From the NCBI GenBank assembly GCA_013397435.1, contig VZRG01002565.1, positions 1 through 64,000 of the forward strand: 64,000 bases of DNA. The letters run 5' to 3'. Source of the DNA: Erythrocercus mccallii. Lineage: Eukaryota; Chordata; Aves; Passeriformes; Dicruridae. Shown here one piece after another: positions 1-14,595 of this stretch. Position 1 is the stretch's first letter. The number at the start of each line of letters is the position of its first letter. The position numbers and the translations under genes are program-made. The notes beneath the pieces are model-generated. The model was not told the origin of the DNA, did no database searches, and saw nothing but the letters and a program-made list of their open reading frames with translations.

Positions 1-3000
1 TGAAGGCATTCATATGAGGGTATTTGCTCCTCGGTTTGTAATGATTCCTGACAGCCCAGCAGTGAAATACTTTCCAGAGTGGGAGTACAGATGTGGGGTG
101 ATGTGGATCTAATTTCTCACATAGTCTCAGTCGTGTAAATATGTGGATTGAAATGCGCAGGGTGATGAAGAGCAGATTACCCAAATAGAAGGCTTGTAAG
201 AGGTTTGCCCGTGAGGAAAGCAAGTCCAATAAAAGTGATAGACAGAACAAAGCTGGCTGCACATCAGCCACAGGCAAGGCAATGCTCACCTCACCCCCTG
301 TAGAGTATCTTGTGTTCTTTCTGGATGAACCACCTCTTTAGAGGCGTGTAAAACACCTCAGACCCAGTGAAGGTACTGGGGCTGTTCCAGGTTACAGCAG
401 CTGAGGACCTGGCCATTATCATACTCACAAGTGAAAGGATCTCCTGTGAGCTGCCATTCCTGAAGACACACTCTGCCCTAGACTGACATCTAGATTAGAG
501 CAGAGATACTAAAAATATTTCAGCCTCAGAAACAATCATTTGAGGAAGCTGAGGAGGTTGGTGGTGAAGGGACACATAGATCACAGGAGGAGCAAAGTTA
601 TCCAGTCTCAATAAACAGTAAGTGGTGAGAACAGGAATAGGATATTGACTGAGAGTATGGATGGAAAGTAACTGGAAAGAGATTGAGGTTTTGGCAATTG
701 ATTTAGGAAACTTACAGAAGGGATGAGATAATTGATTTGGACTGAACTGTAATAGAACAGTAAAAAAAAAAGACCATCATCACGGAACAATTTGTTTTTT
801 CTCAAATTATCTTACTGTTTCAATTACCTTTTAAACAAGGCTCTTTTAGAAGGAAAAAGGAAAGTATTTTAATTTTAAAATGGCAACCTGAAGTGCTGAA
901 GTACTTTTGAAATTTGCTTTGGTTTTTTATCAAAAACTTGGATTCAGCCAAGTGTGTAGATAATTTCAGTCCTCTGTGCTTTAGTAGTGTTCATTAAAAA
1001 AAAGGACAACTGACACCCTGCAGCACTGACGGACAGATGCTGTTGCCAACGCATACTTACCCACCCCAGAGGAGAAGAAATTACAGTCAGTGGCTGGGAG
1101 TGACACAGCAGAGCCCTGGCAGTCACACATCATGCCCCAGCCCAACTGGCAGCACCTATACAAAAGCAGGTTTGCAGGTGCATGCCACATGCTACAACTC
1201 TCTCTGCAGCTCCTCTCTTCCTTTCTCTGCATACCAGTCTACAGTCCAAAACAGAAGGGCAATGCTGGGGACACTGAGGGCCTTTACAGCAATTTTGTCA
1301 AACTTGTAATGGAGGAAGGATAAAGGAATGGTAGAAAAAGCTGAGGGTTGCTGTTTAGCACATGTGTAGGGCAGACCAGAACTGGAAATAGAATATAGTC
1401 TGAGAACATCTCTTTGGCCTGGCTGTATGTACTAGGTTGTGCCTGAATCTAATTCTTCTTTGTGAAATTCATGAGGATGATTAGATTAACCTGAGAAACA
1501 ACAGCTGAGTGCAGCTAAGCCAAAATATTGCAATAACTCAGTAGTTCTCTTGCCCACACAGGGTTCTGCTAGTAGATGGTGTTTGCTCCTCATACACATG
1601 TAAACTATCTCAGAGCATAATTAGTCCATTTGCTCTCAGTTGTGCATCTGGCCTCCCACAGCATCTGTTTACTTCTAAGCTAAGTGAGCCTTTAAAAAAA
1701 TGTGGATAATACAATTTTTCAAATGCCTTATCAACTAGAGCCTGACTGAGAAATGCAGTCTCCCCCAGGCAACTTTGGTATTTTCTACAGTTTCATGCAT
1801 CACTGTGAGGAAAAACAGTGATGGACAGTGAGAAACCAATTATGGAGCCCTTTTCAGCAATGGGGAGCTGTTTGCTGTTGGCTGACATGATGCTCTCTGC
1901 CTGTTCTGCAGCAAAACCTGTTGGTTTTTTGCAGTTCCCCAGTCCTGCTGTGCTGACTCCAGTCCCAGGTAGTCTCCCCATCCCAGTGTGCAGTGTAATT
2001 TCTGGCCACAGCCTTGATGCAATGTCTCTCAAAAAGGAAAACTATGTGAGGCACTGAATGACTGGAATGAATGAGACACGACTGACAATTCCAAGCAAGC
2101 CATTTCACTTCACTTTTCCCAAAAGGAAGATGCTGCCAGAATCATTCTGTTTCCTCAGAAGGCTTTGATCTTCACACAGCTTCTGTTTTCCAATGAGAAA
2201 ACCCTTTCATTTCCAGCAGACCTCTAGCACAGCTCTGCCTGGATGTCTGCAGTGTCCTCTATGCTCCCACAGGAAGGGCTCATGTACTTCTCATGTGTCC
2301 TTTACAAGGACTAAACTATCTCAAATTCTCTGCAGTGCTGTTTCTTTGTTAATATTATGGATAGCACCAGGTAAGGGGTGATTTACATGCCAAGCTCAAT
2401 AACAGATTTAATAAAATTCCCTATGTTTTCTAGCTGGAACACCCGGGGTGGGATTTTATTGGCCTGTTAGGTTTCTGGCTGCCTTTTACACACATCTTTT
2501 ATGCACATGTAAAATGGATTATGTCATTTATACATGCAAATGTACATATACAAGCACATTTATGTATGTATCAATACACCTATGATTTTTATACACACAT
2601 TTCACTTAGAAAAGTGTTCAGCATAATTATAGCTTCCTGTTTCCTTACAACTGAGTGGGCAGTGAGTGTTGAATTGTGCAGTGGCCCTGCTAAAAGTTAT
2701 ATTTACGTATGCAAATTTTGGACCAATAAACTCAGAATTTCTTCTTTATTTGGTTCACTTTCCTAATGTTCCTAGTTGTTGACTGAGTCAAGACCAAACT
2801 GAACTGAAGCTACATGGTGACCTGAAACCAACGTGCCAAACCAAAAATCAGTTCCTGTGCTACTGCAGCCTGCTCAGCTCCTTGCCCTCCCTTCCCTGGC
2901 TCATCATCTCCCACTCATGGGCAGCACCTGCTGACTGCTGCCCCTGCTCTGCCCTGCCAGGGCTGTCGTGGTGGCACTGCTGCATGGGCTGTGGCTATGC

Positions 3001-3452
3001 AGAAGGAGAGGCAGAAGGAGAGTTCTGGATGTGTCTTCATCCCAGCTTGGGTGTCTGGAGGGAGATGCTTGTTGTAAGAAACTGGCACCTGGACCTGTGC
3101 TGAAATGGGAACAGAAACCTGGGCATGACCAGGGACAACCACCAGCACCTGGAAGTTGGATGCAAGTCTTTCATATCTACAGTGCTGCTCTCCTTGGGCT
3201 GCTCTGTCCTTTGCTCTTCAGAGTTTAGTTCAGGCACCCTGAAGGGATGCTTGCATTTGTGAAAACAAGGAGAAGGGCTGGTCTCCATTTCTGTTCCCAG
3301 GACCCAATCCTCTGCCTTTTATTTGCCCACTGGTTTGTGTCTGCACCCTTTTCTGGCATAGCAGCACTTGCAGGCAGGTGACATTACAAATAAATTGTAG
3401 AACAACCAGGCATGCTGTTGCAATGTTGTTCATTCTCTTTGGCTTGGAGATT

Positions 3453-3487
3453 AAAAAAAAAAAAAAAAAAAGAGAGAGAGAGAGAGA
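3453..3487. repeat. Poly(A) run followed by (GA)n
   Basis: About nineteen A bases run into eight AG units. It could be a retroposon tail or plain slippage. No element is recognisable to its left. Confidence 0.9.
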
Positions 3488-6400
3488 AAAGGAGAAGCCG
3501 TAGGAAATATCCCCTGGATTTCAATGAATAGGAAATGGGCTCTCTCCAGCTCATGGTTTGTGCTGTGTTAGTTCTTGTCCCATATCATATGTAACAGCCT
3601 CTTTATAACATGAGCATTTGGGTAGCTCTTCCAAGGGAATGAGATGTGTTCCAGCCCACTGGAAATACATAAAAGAGATTTTAAGAGCTTAATATCTGTG
3701 TGGTGACTCAGCAAAGCAAGGAGTCTGATCAGCTCACCTTGCCTTCCAACCATCTGAGCTGGCTGACTCTCCTGCAGCATCCCAGGTTTGCAAGCATCAC
3801 CTCCCGGTGACAGGGCAGGTCCAGAAGGAGCTGGTGGGTAAATCTGCCTAGGGAAATGTCACTGGGGGAGTGCCTGCAAACTGCCCTGTCTGAAGCAGAG
3901 TGGTTTGGACTCTATCAAAGGGGCCTTTGGTGATTTATACCGGCAGAACTGTGAAGAATTTGAAGAAACCTTTGGCAGGCAAGCCTGAATGCTCCTACCT
4001 CCTTCTGGGACTGCTTCCAGGAGAAGACATCAGGCACAGGCTTCCACTGTCCTGCAGCACTGTGGAGTGCTGGTCACTGAAGGAGTCACCCAGCACTTAA
4101 TTTCTGTAGTTTTCCTAAATTACTTCCTCAAACAATTCTTTAAAGTGATTTGCTTATGCAAGTTTGGACAATGTATTAGAAAAGCAGATCCCATCTTCCC
4201 TAGAAACTCTTGTGAGCAGAGCAACTAAGGTTAATTAGAAGTGATAAAACAATGCAGAGAGACATTTAGGACCTGATCTGGCAGTCTGCTGAAGACTCAG
4301 GCCCTGAAAGAAGCAGGGTGAGAGCTACCTGTTCTTACACATCCCAGCTGGTTTGTGGCATCCACCTAAGCAAATCCCATCCTCACTGAAGTGAAAGTCT
4401 TCCCTAACTTCAATCCACCAGCACTTACCTAGAAATGCCTCTTTTCTATAGCATAACTCTCCCTTATAAATAAATAAAGAACCAAAACAAACAAACAAAA
4501 CAGCAGAAAAAGCAAACAGCAAAGCCACACAACCTCCCCGCTCAGAATCATCCATGCTCTGGGATATTTTGCTGCACAATCTACTGAGAATGATTCAGTG
4601 CCAAGAACTGTACCCAGTGCTGTGGAGAAGGGTGATGACACCCACCCAACCTGGAGATCAGGCACATCTCTGTGCTTGAGAAATAGCAAACCTTTCATTT
4701 TTAATGGTTTGTTTAGTTACTCATCGTGGTGAATTAATGTGGGCTTTGTCTCATCAGCCTTCTCTGCATTTTACCCTGCAGGTCACAAGGGTTGCTCCTC
4801 TGTGGAAGGACATTTGCCAGAGTCTGAGCAACTGGGACTGCAGGATGAAAGCTACTAATAATCCAATTTAATTCCTCTGAAGGCAAGTGTTCAAAGAGTT
4901 AGGATCCACAGGTCCTAAGTAACAAGTAAAACAAAGTGATGAAAAGTCCAGGGGGAGGATACTTGGCAAAGTTCTAGTCTTGGTTATAAAGCATAATCCA
5001 AAATAAGTCCACAGGCTTTGTTCTCCATGTCATTAAATCCACATACCTGAAACTATTTAGGCCATTTTTTAAAAGCTTTTTTTTCTAGATGGACAAAAAG
5101 ACTAGCAGGCACTTGGATCTCATTTTGCTTTTATAAAGCCTGGTGTGTAAGATGAGAAAACATACAGTTGTGCTAGAGATAAACTCTCTGTGTCAGAAAA
5201 CCCCAAAAATTAGATCCATTTCCTATACAGATATAGTGCTTCCAAAGCAGTTTCACAGATACAGCAAATTCAGGAGACAGGTAAAACAAAAGAATGTATT
5301 TTTCTCAGTTTGGAACAAAATTGCTTTAAAAGCTATTTCTTCTGCTTGTAATGAAATGGGAAAAGCCCCCACACAGGGGTGACCCACATGCCCATCCTGC
5401 ACAGAACTGCTCCTGTGGTGTCTGGGTCCTGACTTTACAGACCTATAAGGATTAGAGGTCACTGTGCTCATCTGAGCACGGGCTCCTTCCCCACAGGACA
5501 TCAGAAGACATCTCCACTATTTTTTGCCTGTAGATGTTCTTCCTTATATCTAAGATGGACAAGACTTGTAATCTTAGGTTTTGCCTTTTTCTTCTGATTA
5601 ATATCTCTCCACTCCTTCAGTTCAGTCACCACTGAGACATCACAAAAATTGTGATGGTAGAAGAACATCTCATACGTCCCTATTTTCCTGACCCTCTTAC
5701 CTTTTTTCTGATGTTGTCAAGGCAGTGCACAGCTGCCAAAATGGTGAAAGATAGACACGCAGAGAGAAAGGGGGTCTGGAGGGGGGAAGGGGACGCAAGG
5801 GAAAAAAGCTGTAGAAGTTTAATACAAAACAGGCATAATGACAAAAAAATACCACATTTATAGATTCATAACTTGAGCCTAATTCAAACCCATCGCAGAA
5901 CAGCCCCTGAAGGGAAATGTACATGAAAGACTCATCCAGGTTGGCTGCTGCACACATAGCTTTCCATGGTTTTCAGGCACAGCATCCTTTTGGGGCACTC
6001 ATACCTTCACCTTCTAACCACTAAGGCTCTCTGCTGCTAGGGACAGATTCCAGCAGCACTGCAGGGATCCCTCAGAGCTTTGCTATGGCTGCAGGGAAAA
6101 TCTTGTCTTCTGTTCCTCTAAAGTTCCTCTCTCCCAAACCGTGGCTGCTAGAAGTGATCAAAAAAAGAAATATTTTTTCCTGAGCACTGCTGATGTTTTG
6201 CCATTTGTTTCCATTACTAATTGACTCAGGGGAAGTCAGTCATCATAACTTGTTGCAGGATGACTATTTCCACAAAAATTATTTGATTTGGGAATATATT
6301 TAATTTCTAGAAGATAAAAAAAATCTACTTTTGATGTTGCATTGCTCTGTTATATTATTAGATCATATTTGAAATAGTGAAGTCAAAACAAGACATTCTA

Positions 6401-9400
6401 TCTCCTCAGAACTACAGGTTTCAATATTATGAAAATGAAACAACTGAGAACTATTGAGAGAAAATTAAAGTTACCTCAGAGCACTTGGACTTTCCCACTG
6501 AAGTTTAACCAACATGGCCATGTTCCCATTGAATGTTTGGATTCCAGGAAAATCAGCCTGACAAAAAAATTGTATCCAGATCCGTTTGGGAGACAGCAGG
6601 CAAGAATAATTCTTCCTCTCCTCTCTCTGCTACCTGCCCTCCAGTGGGGTGGTGGGATTGCTGCTTGGGATGAGCCTGTGCAGACTCCCAGAAAAAGCCC
6701 ATGCAGTTGCCGTGGGGCACAGGTGGAGGAGTGGGACAGGCACCAGGAGTGATTTGTTCATGTGAAATATGTACTTCACATGAAAGCTGGGAAGCCCTCC
6801 AAGGGAAAGGAGGCATTTGAGAGTAAGAGGGAGAAATAACGCTGGCAAGATTTGGAATTGTTTATCTGCTCCCAGGTAAGTCAAATATGCTGAAGAGTAC
6901 AAACAAAACAATAAACAGCAGATAATTGATAACTTTTCAGAAAATTTAGAAGCGATTGAGAATTTTCTGCTGGAGCATTTATGCAACTAAAAATAACTTT
7001 CATGAAATTGAAGTTTTTCAGGGAGGGTTTGCAGAAATTGGTATACTATCTGCAGGGCGTCAAATCATAATAGAAAGATATAAGATTAAATTTACCTGCT
7101 CCCAGAATCTGCTTCATGCTGTCAGTATCTTTTATGAGCTTGGTGCTGTGGAGAAATTATAAACCCCTTGAAACACCTCCGACTGACATGTTCCAATAAG
7201 TCATGGATGGGCCATGAAGAAGTGCAGTATAGGAGATGTAGGCTAGCCTGAGGAAGCCAAGACTGGGTGAATTGCTGGAACTCCATCTCCTATCAGTCAC
7301 TGTGACAGTTAGGCAAAGCCAACTCTCTGTCAATTTGAGCAGAACAAATTACTTTGTCATTTCCTGAGAGAATACTTTCCAAACTCTCCATTCCACTAGC
7401 AAACATGATATTCAGACCTTTTCTGTCCTGCTTTGGAATACTAACAAACGTAAGAGTATTAGGAATCTCTCCCTCTTTCTCCTGGATGAAACTCTAGTTT
7501 CGAAGTAGCTCTGGGCACTGGGCAGCATGTGCCTGTGCACAACATGGGAGCCACACGCTTCCAGCCCAGTGCCCTGCTCCGTATGCCTCTCTCTGGCAGT
7601 CATCACCGTGGAGGGATGATCCCCTTGAGGGTTTCAAAGAGAGGCAGAAATGGAGTGGAAATGTTGTACCATTTACCTCTGAGCTCTGTGAGGATTTTCT
7701 GAGGAGTACACAGGTTATTCATTGCAGTCAACTCCCCTTTATACATTGACATTAAGGAGAACCAGACATGAGAGATATTCATGTCATGAGTGAGTGTGGC
7801 TTTCATGCCTTCTCTCCCAAGCCGGCTCCATTGCTGAAGGCCAGATGGCAATGTGAGATACACTGCTGTAAATCATGAGCCTTTCACCAGCCCCACAGAG
7901 CAAAGTGAGCAGAATCAGGCTCTCCCACCCAAGATCCAGCATCGCTGGTGATGTAGCCGGGGACTTCCATTTGTTTGCAATTAGGTGCTGGCACTGGGAA
8001 AGCCCTGAAGTCACCATGCTCTCTGGGCAACAGATAAAGCTTTTGTTTTTGCACAGACAAAAGGCAGAGCAGGCCAAACCAATGCAGAGTGTGTGAGCGA
8101 GGGGAAGCCTGCTGAAAGGCCATGAAGAATGTCCAAAGTCAGCAACAAATAACATGGCAGCAGGAAAGAGAAATCTTAAAGTAGATAGAAATGAGGAAGG
8201 AGGGAGGGCAAGAGAAGGGAGAGGAGGGGAGGAGCCTGGATGGCTGGGTGCCCAAAGCAGTGATACACGGGGTGAGCGCTGCTAGGACACACATGGGAAC
8301 AAGGCACGTGGGGACTGTGTGGAGTGAGCTGCACAGCTCAGACCTACTCATCTCCAGCCTGCAGAGCATCCCTCTCCAGGCTTTAGTCAGTAACTGAATG
8401 ACTGGGGAGCTTTGTTTCTCCTTGTCACTTCTCCATTATCTTTTTACAATACTCCATCCCTCCAAGGAACAGAAAAGCTTTCTGTTAATCAAATCTCGAA
8501 TATGTTGAAAGTGGGGAAGGTAAAATTTGATGATCTGTAGTTCTTTACTTGCTTGACAGGCCATTCCACATCTGGTGTGATGCTCCTCCGACACCCAACG
8601 AAGAGACAGAGCCTTGCATTCCTTGCAAAATGTATGCTTGATTAAGAGCCTGGCAGAGCAGATCTTCAGCCATGAAATCTATCAGGTAGGGACTGTCTTT
8701 ATCCTTCTGTATTTGTGCAACTCCTGCATAATAGGACCTTGTCTGAATTAAAATAATGATGGACTGAAAGAAAATCAGACTGGGAGATGATGTGCAAGGA
8801 AAGGAGTTTGCAGGCTTGTACAACACATACATTCTGGAAATGCCCTGGAATCTCCCTCCCCCATTCTTAGCAAGACCAGATGTCTGCTCTGGAGGTCCCA
8901 GGGGGTGGGGAGGACGGTACCAATCCCTCAGTAACTGGGTTGGGGTAGACTGCTTAACAGTCAATAATGCCAGTAGGAGAATCATTGGAACAACCAGGCT
9001 GCAGAAAGCACTAGAAGTTACTATGAGGACCTTAATTTTGAATATGGACACTTAGCATGAATGGTAGTCATCCAGCTGCTTTTGTGGCTATAGATCTGGC
9101 ACAGACAGCAGGATTCCTATTTGCATTCCTAGTATTTATATTTTGAAAGAAAAACATATTTCCTCTCTTTTTTCTCCTTTTCCACATATTTTGTGCAGGA
9201 TTATTTTGCTAGTGCTCTGCCCTGTGGAAAGGCTTTAATTTAGAAAAGATGCACTAGGTTATGTAATGGGGCTTGGCATTTGCTTCCATAAGTAGTCTAC
9301 CCTTCTGTAGGAATAGAATAGTCTGCAGTGTTTTAATTCTCTCTGGTGCTCAGAGGCAAAATAGATAGAGTGTGCTAGATATTAAACTCGTATTGTCTGT

Positions 9401-10849
9401 TTGCGTTGCTGTGGTACTGCGTGGAAGGACTTGGTGATCTGGGTTTTGTTACACACTCTGAACCACATCCAGAAAGTCCTTTCTTCAGATTTGCTGCTTT
9501 ATAGGCAACGTACAAACATGCTTCACCACAGCCAAAATCTTGCAGGCACGGCAATAAATCACACAGCACGCTAGGCAGCTGGAATTGATTGTGGATCTTT
9601 GGGATGGAAGAATCACACACATTTTGGACATTTCAGTGAGCTACAGCAGCATTTTAAACCTCTGTCCTTCTGTTCTTAGGTTGTGCTCTCCCACCTCTCA
9701 GCAGACAGGGCTAGACTTCACCTTCTGTTCCAGCCATGGTGGTCTGACTTGGGTCTGCTGACAGCCTAAAGCAGCACACTGGTTCTGCCAGCTCACAAAG
9801 CCAGAGCGTCCAGGTTTGGCTCTCTGTGTGCTGGCAGGGGGAAGGCAGCAGACACAGGTCACCATTTTTCCTTGGCAGCTATTGTGAGGAATGGCTGGCT
9901 GTAGAAGTAGGAGCTGGGAGCCATCTGAGCTGAGGACATGCTGATGAGCCAAAGGGTGTTGCTGGTGCAGGCAGGGAAGACAGATTGGACTTCACAGTTG
10001 GGAATGAGCCCAAGAGCGTAGAAGACAAACAGCTCTGCAGCAGCAGTCATGCAGTTCCTCTCCAAAAGGACCCTGGATCCTGCTCTGATACAGTGACTGC
10101 AAAGGACACAATGGAAACGTCCTTCCACCTCTTGCAGAGACTAGAAATGGATGGCTGGCCCTAGCCAGGGAGCACCAACAATGATGAGAAAGCAGGAGGA
10201 AAGTCCTGAGAATGGCTTTAAATCACCAAGGTGTTTTCCCTTCAGCTGGGAAAGGGAGGAAAGAGAAGGTCCCCAAAAGAGCCAGAGGAGAGAACAAAGG
10301 ACAAGTAAGGGTAAGAGGCAAAAAGGACAAAGATAGAAACTCAGGGAATTCCTACAAGAAAGGTCACCAGTGTGATCCAGAGGGCACCTGAGTGAGCAAA
10401 CCTCTGCTCCCAAAGTTGGAGGGTGCATGGACCCAGGACAGGGCTGCAGACCTTTCTCACTGCCTTGCCTCTGCCCCTGCGCTGGAAGGCAACCTTCATG
10501 ACCAGAAATAGAAGCCTCTTACCCCAAATCTGTCTCCTGTGTAACAGCTGGAGTCATCCTCAGTCTTGGTCCAAGGAAATGGGATGGCTGATGGTATGCA
10601 GGTGTTATTAGTAACACAGGCTGAGGAATGCTCCCCTGGAACTGGGGCTTTCTGCATACAGATTTCTGAGGCCAGAGGGATCTTCAGCTCATTATGTCTG
10701 ACCCTACTGGTAACAGAGGCAAGAGATCTTCACCCCATGTCCCCTGAGAGCCCAGCAAGGTATGTATGGCTAACACACAATGGCCCTCAGCCCTGCTAGG
10801 AAGGCATAGGAAGGATCAGGGTTTTCCTTCCCCCTCTCTTGGGGAATGT

Positions 10850-11000
10850 GTTCCAAAGGCTAATCAATTCCACACTTAAAAATCTGTTTTCAGTTTGAAT
10901 TTCTCTGGCTTCAACTTCTAGACCTTTGGGGTTTTGTTTTTATTTTTTTTCATTTTGCCTTTGCTAGTCTCAATGCTACATATTTGTTTTGTCTGAAAGA
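10850..11000. repeat. Possible degraded old interspersed repeat
   Basis: The phrases CAGTTTGAATTTCTCTGGCT and TCAACTTCTAGACCTTTGG resemble a phrase seen repeatedly in avian and reptilian non-coding DNA. I cannot name the family with certainty. Confidence 0.3.
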
Positions 11001-11090
11001 CTCTTGGGACAACTTGAGAGCAAGTAGCTTTATAAAACAGGGAAATGCTTACTAGAAGCTAGGAGTGACCCTTATCATGTAGCATCCAAG

Positions 11091-11120
11091 GTAACATCCT
11101 CAGTGGTAACATCCTCAGTG
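11091..11120. repeat. Perfect 15-base tandem duplication
   Basis: GTAACATCCTCAGTG occurs twice with no gap (11091-11105 and 11106-11120). Confidence 0.95.
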
Positions 11121-12491
11121 CTCCTAGGAAGCAGAGGCGTTTACCATGCTGTCCTCTGACCTATACCATGCCAGGACCTAATCAATCCAGCCCATGATCA
11201 GTGTCAGGATGGCTGAGGCCATGAATGCAGCTGATTTCCTTCAGCTTGCTAATATTGGAAAGCTGCCTGTGAAGAGAGCCAGATGTGCTAATAAGGTTCC
11301 TAGGCAGTACACAGACATTTTGCCATGATGCTTTGCTGAGGAAGTAAGAACCAAAACTTTCACATTTGAGAGAAAAAACCTGATGGAAGGTACAGCAAAG
11401 CGCTCCACAGAACATAGGGCCTATGCTTAATATTAATGTGTAATTTTGTAGCTAATTACTTCCAATGCATTTCACTGTGGCCTGGGAATCTCTCACTGAC
11501 CATCTGCATTCACAATTACCTGCTAGTTTTTCATAAATCTCTTAGTAAATAATTGATGGATTTGCAAAGCAGTCATCAGTCATCTGAGTTTCCTTTTTCA
11601 TTTTTTACATGCCTTTTGCCTTGCATCAATTTGGCCAAGAAATATTTATTAAGCAAGAAGCTCTAAAACGCTCAAGCACTGCTTCACTGTTTTATTAACC
11701 TCCCCCTGGACTTGGCTCCAGCCAGAGCTGTACGTAGTGCTGGCATTCACCTGTGTTGCCGTGTGTGCACAGAGGAGGACTGGCATGCTGAGCAGGGCAG
11801 AGTGACCTCAGGAAATAGTTTCTCCTTGCCATGAGAACTTGTAGATGGGGAGACACACTGACCAAAGACCAGTTTTCAACTGGTGGTTTTGAAACTCCCA
11901 GCACTTTCCCTACAATATTATCCAAGTTAGGATTACACCTGCAGGTTCTCAGGTCAGTTCTGCAAGCCTCTAAAATCTTTTTTCATCTCCAAACTGAATA
12001 TTGACCCTGCTGTGCCCTGGGAAAAGCAGCCTCAAGGACAGTGTTGTTCACATCTGGTCTTTTGTCAAATGCATCCTGTTATCCCTCATGCTTTTCAGAG
12101 AAACCTCCATTCTTTCCTCAGCACAGGTGACGATGGCATCTCTGTTGCTGGAACAGAACCAGCTCACAGCTCTCAATTCCACTGAAGTCAAACTGCTGCA
12201 GGAGACAAGTTTGAGGAAGAAAAGAGTAAAAAAAAAGTTTGGGTTTCTGTTTTGGGAACAAATGGTAAAAGGTTTCCTTTTGAAAATGGCACATTTTAAT
12301 CTGCTAAACTGCTGCTCCCTGCCAGACACATGGGCCCTTCACCTCAGGTTCCCTGCAGAGAATCTGGGCATTTGGGCTGGGCAGAAGCATCCTCAAAACT
12401 GGACACAAACAACATCTGAATGCTTTTTTTCTGAATGGAGATTGTAGCTGTTCAGTTGGGAGGAGAAAAAAAAATAGAATCAAGCAAAAAC

Positions 12492-12576
12492 TTTATTCAG
12501 ACATACATTTTTATTAAGAAAATTTAAGTGCATACACATTTATGTGAGAAATTACAACAATATAAAAGTGTTTATT
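12492..12576 (-). terminator. CXCL12: Polyadenylation signal cluster, CXCL12 beta
   Basis: On the minus strand AATAAA occurs at plus positions 12492-12497, 12510-12515 and 12571-12576. The most distal copy is followed at about 12,440-12,475 by a U- and pyrimidine-rich run, as expected for a cleavage-stimulating element. Cleavage is predicted near 12,465-12,482. Confidence 0.65.
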
Positions 12577-13185
12577 TTCAACATTTTCTATGAAAGGAGT
12601 AATTTCAAAAGCATAATATAACTCCTCCATAAAAGCTGCCTTACAGGAACACAAATACAAAACCCTTTTCACATTATTTGGGAAGATACTTCTTTTTACT
12701 TAATAAAAATATAAAGTACAGTATTTACCACATTCTGACAACACAGAGTTCTTAAGGAATGGAAGATGGGAGGTTCATGCAGCCCTTTTATCATGATACA
12801 TGCTTTCTTCTCTGTGGCAACCAAAGTTTCACGTTTTCAGATAAGGATTATCTTGGTGGGATGTTGATAAAGAAAAAGTAATCAAATTTTAGGTGATGAG
12901 TTCGTAAAAAAACTTGACTGCTATAAATCATATCACTCAAAACAAGTTGCCAGAGAAAATGACCTTCTAGAGGTTAATAAAGGGAAAATGTCAACAAAAT
13001 CTTCTATAGAAACTGCATTTTCAACAACATGTGTATATTTAACTTTGAAATAAGCTTTCATTGCAAAATAAACAGTCACCTTTGCTCAAACACCTTCATC
13101 AAAAACACATCAAAGTCACCCTTCATTTCACTCTTCCTCAGGCAGAATTCAGATAAGATATTCATATATAAAAGTATAAAGCTAG

Positions 13186-13217
13186 TATAAATAAAAAAAT
13201 GACACAGAAATAAATAC
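13186..13217 (-). promoter_or_regulatory. AU-rich element-like motifs in the beta 3' UTR
   Basis: On the transcript strand two overlapping ATTTA-type motifs are visible, TTTATTTATA (plus 13186-13195) and GTATTTATTT (plus 13208-13217), within a strongly AU-rich segment. Such motifs often control mRNA stability. Function here is inference only. Confidence 0.35.
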
Positions 13218-14594
13218 CATCTACTCTTATAACTGGGATTTGACAGCTGCACATTGAAAATACCCACACGATGATTTCACATTCATGGAAGCTGCTTTTT
13301 CAGCATGGTTCAGTGTTACCTCTTTTCCCTCCTCTTCACATGTGGTCCCTACCTCACTCCCATCTCCTCACACTTCCTTTCCCTGACTCTTTGGTCAACA
13401 GTTAAAGGCAGAAGGGAAAAACCAAGTGCTCTCCCCAAGTGAGATGCTGCCAGTGCTGCTCCTCAGCCTACTGTGGTCATGGCATGAACGGGACAAACAT
13501 GTGCTGCACTGGGGCAGCCCAGTGATTGATCCCTCTGGTGCAAAGGGCACGGCTGCTCTCCCCAGTGCATCATGCAAATAATGTCAGGCTAACAGCAAAG
13601 CTTCCCACTCAAGGCTGAATTTTGGTCCAAAGCACGAGAAAGCTTTTAAAAGGTTCTCAATTAAGTCTCTGGCCAGGTCTGTGTCACCTTTGCATTCACG
13701 CTGTGCTCAGTCTTACTGAGGTGAGGGAGGGTCAGGGTGATGGCCCCTGAGAGCAGCCCCATGCCCTGAGTGGTCTCAGATACATGAGAAGTGAAGCATC
13801 ACCAGCACAGAGGTGTCAGTGTCTTTGTGGGTTGTGGTAGACAGCCCCCAAAGCACCCAGACAAACACCTGGCTGTAAATGGTCCCCTGCCTGCAATGGA
13901 GTGCACTTTCCTCCTGCTGCTACTCATGCATTTCTCCCAGGAGCAGATGCCCTTGCTTTAGCACAGCCTACCCCTGCAGGCCCTAGAGGGGAGGGCTGAC
14001 AGGAGAGCCCTTTAGTGCAATGCCTCCACTACCTGGCTGTACCACCCAGAGCTGGGTCCCTGCGTGTGGCTGGGGTGCTTCAGCACTGTCCATCTCAGTG
14101 CTCCTGTCAGAGCAGTGTTTGCCCAGGCTGTAACGTGGGCTTGGCATCTTCCCAGGGACCTGTCCCTGCTGGTGCCGACCCCAGGTGCACTCCCTGTTAA
14201 TGAGGACTGCAGCAGAGCACTGGCAAGGCTGTGCAGTCACATCTACCCACCCCACCTTCTCACCAGAATGCCAATGTTTCCTCTAGAAACAAAATGGTCA
14301 TGACCCTATCATCATGAGCAAGGCATGCTGCTGCATCAAAATCAGAGGACTATTTAATTCTCCTGTTACTGCAATGGGACTCAATCAGACCTCAGGATGC
14401 CCTTAGATAGTAATATATGAAGAATGCACTTTCCTGGGTGACTTTTTCTGCAGTCATTCTTGGCTTGGACACTCACATGTCCACCTCTGGCAAGCCATGG
14501 GCAAATGCAGGTTCAGGTGTGGGACAGGGAATGGAACCTAGGATATCAAATACAGCCCAGGAACCTAGAAGAAACTCTGGTTTTCTCATAAAAT

Positions 14595-14595
14595 T

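Larger units (their letters stand above)
1..12469. other. Intergenic DNA downstream of CXCL12
   Basis: I see no recognisable gene on either strand. Reading frames are short, overlap one another on both strands and show no known domains. The longest, on the minus strand at 8545-9051, opens with GTG and is discussed as a finding. The block holds an A-run with GA repeats near 3.45 kb, a 15-base duplication at 11.1 kb and a possible old repeat near 10.85 kb. Confidence 0.7.

Noticed and set aside
12001..12447. 148-codon plus-strand frame just beyond the CXCL12 beta 3' end
   Set aside because: No domain, overlaps a frame on the other strand, and length is expected by chance.
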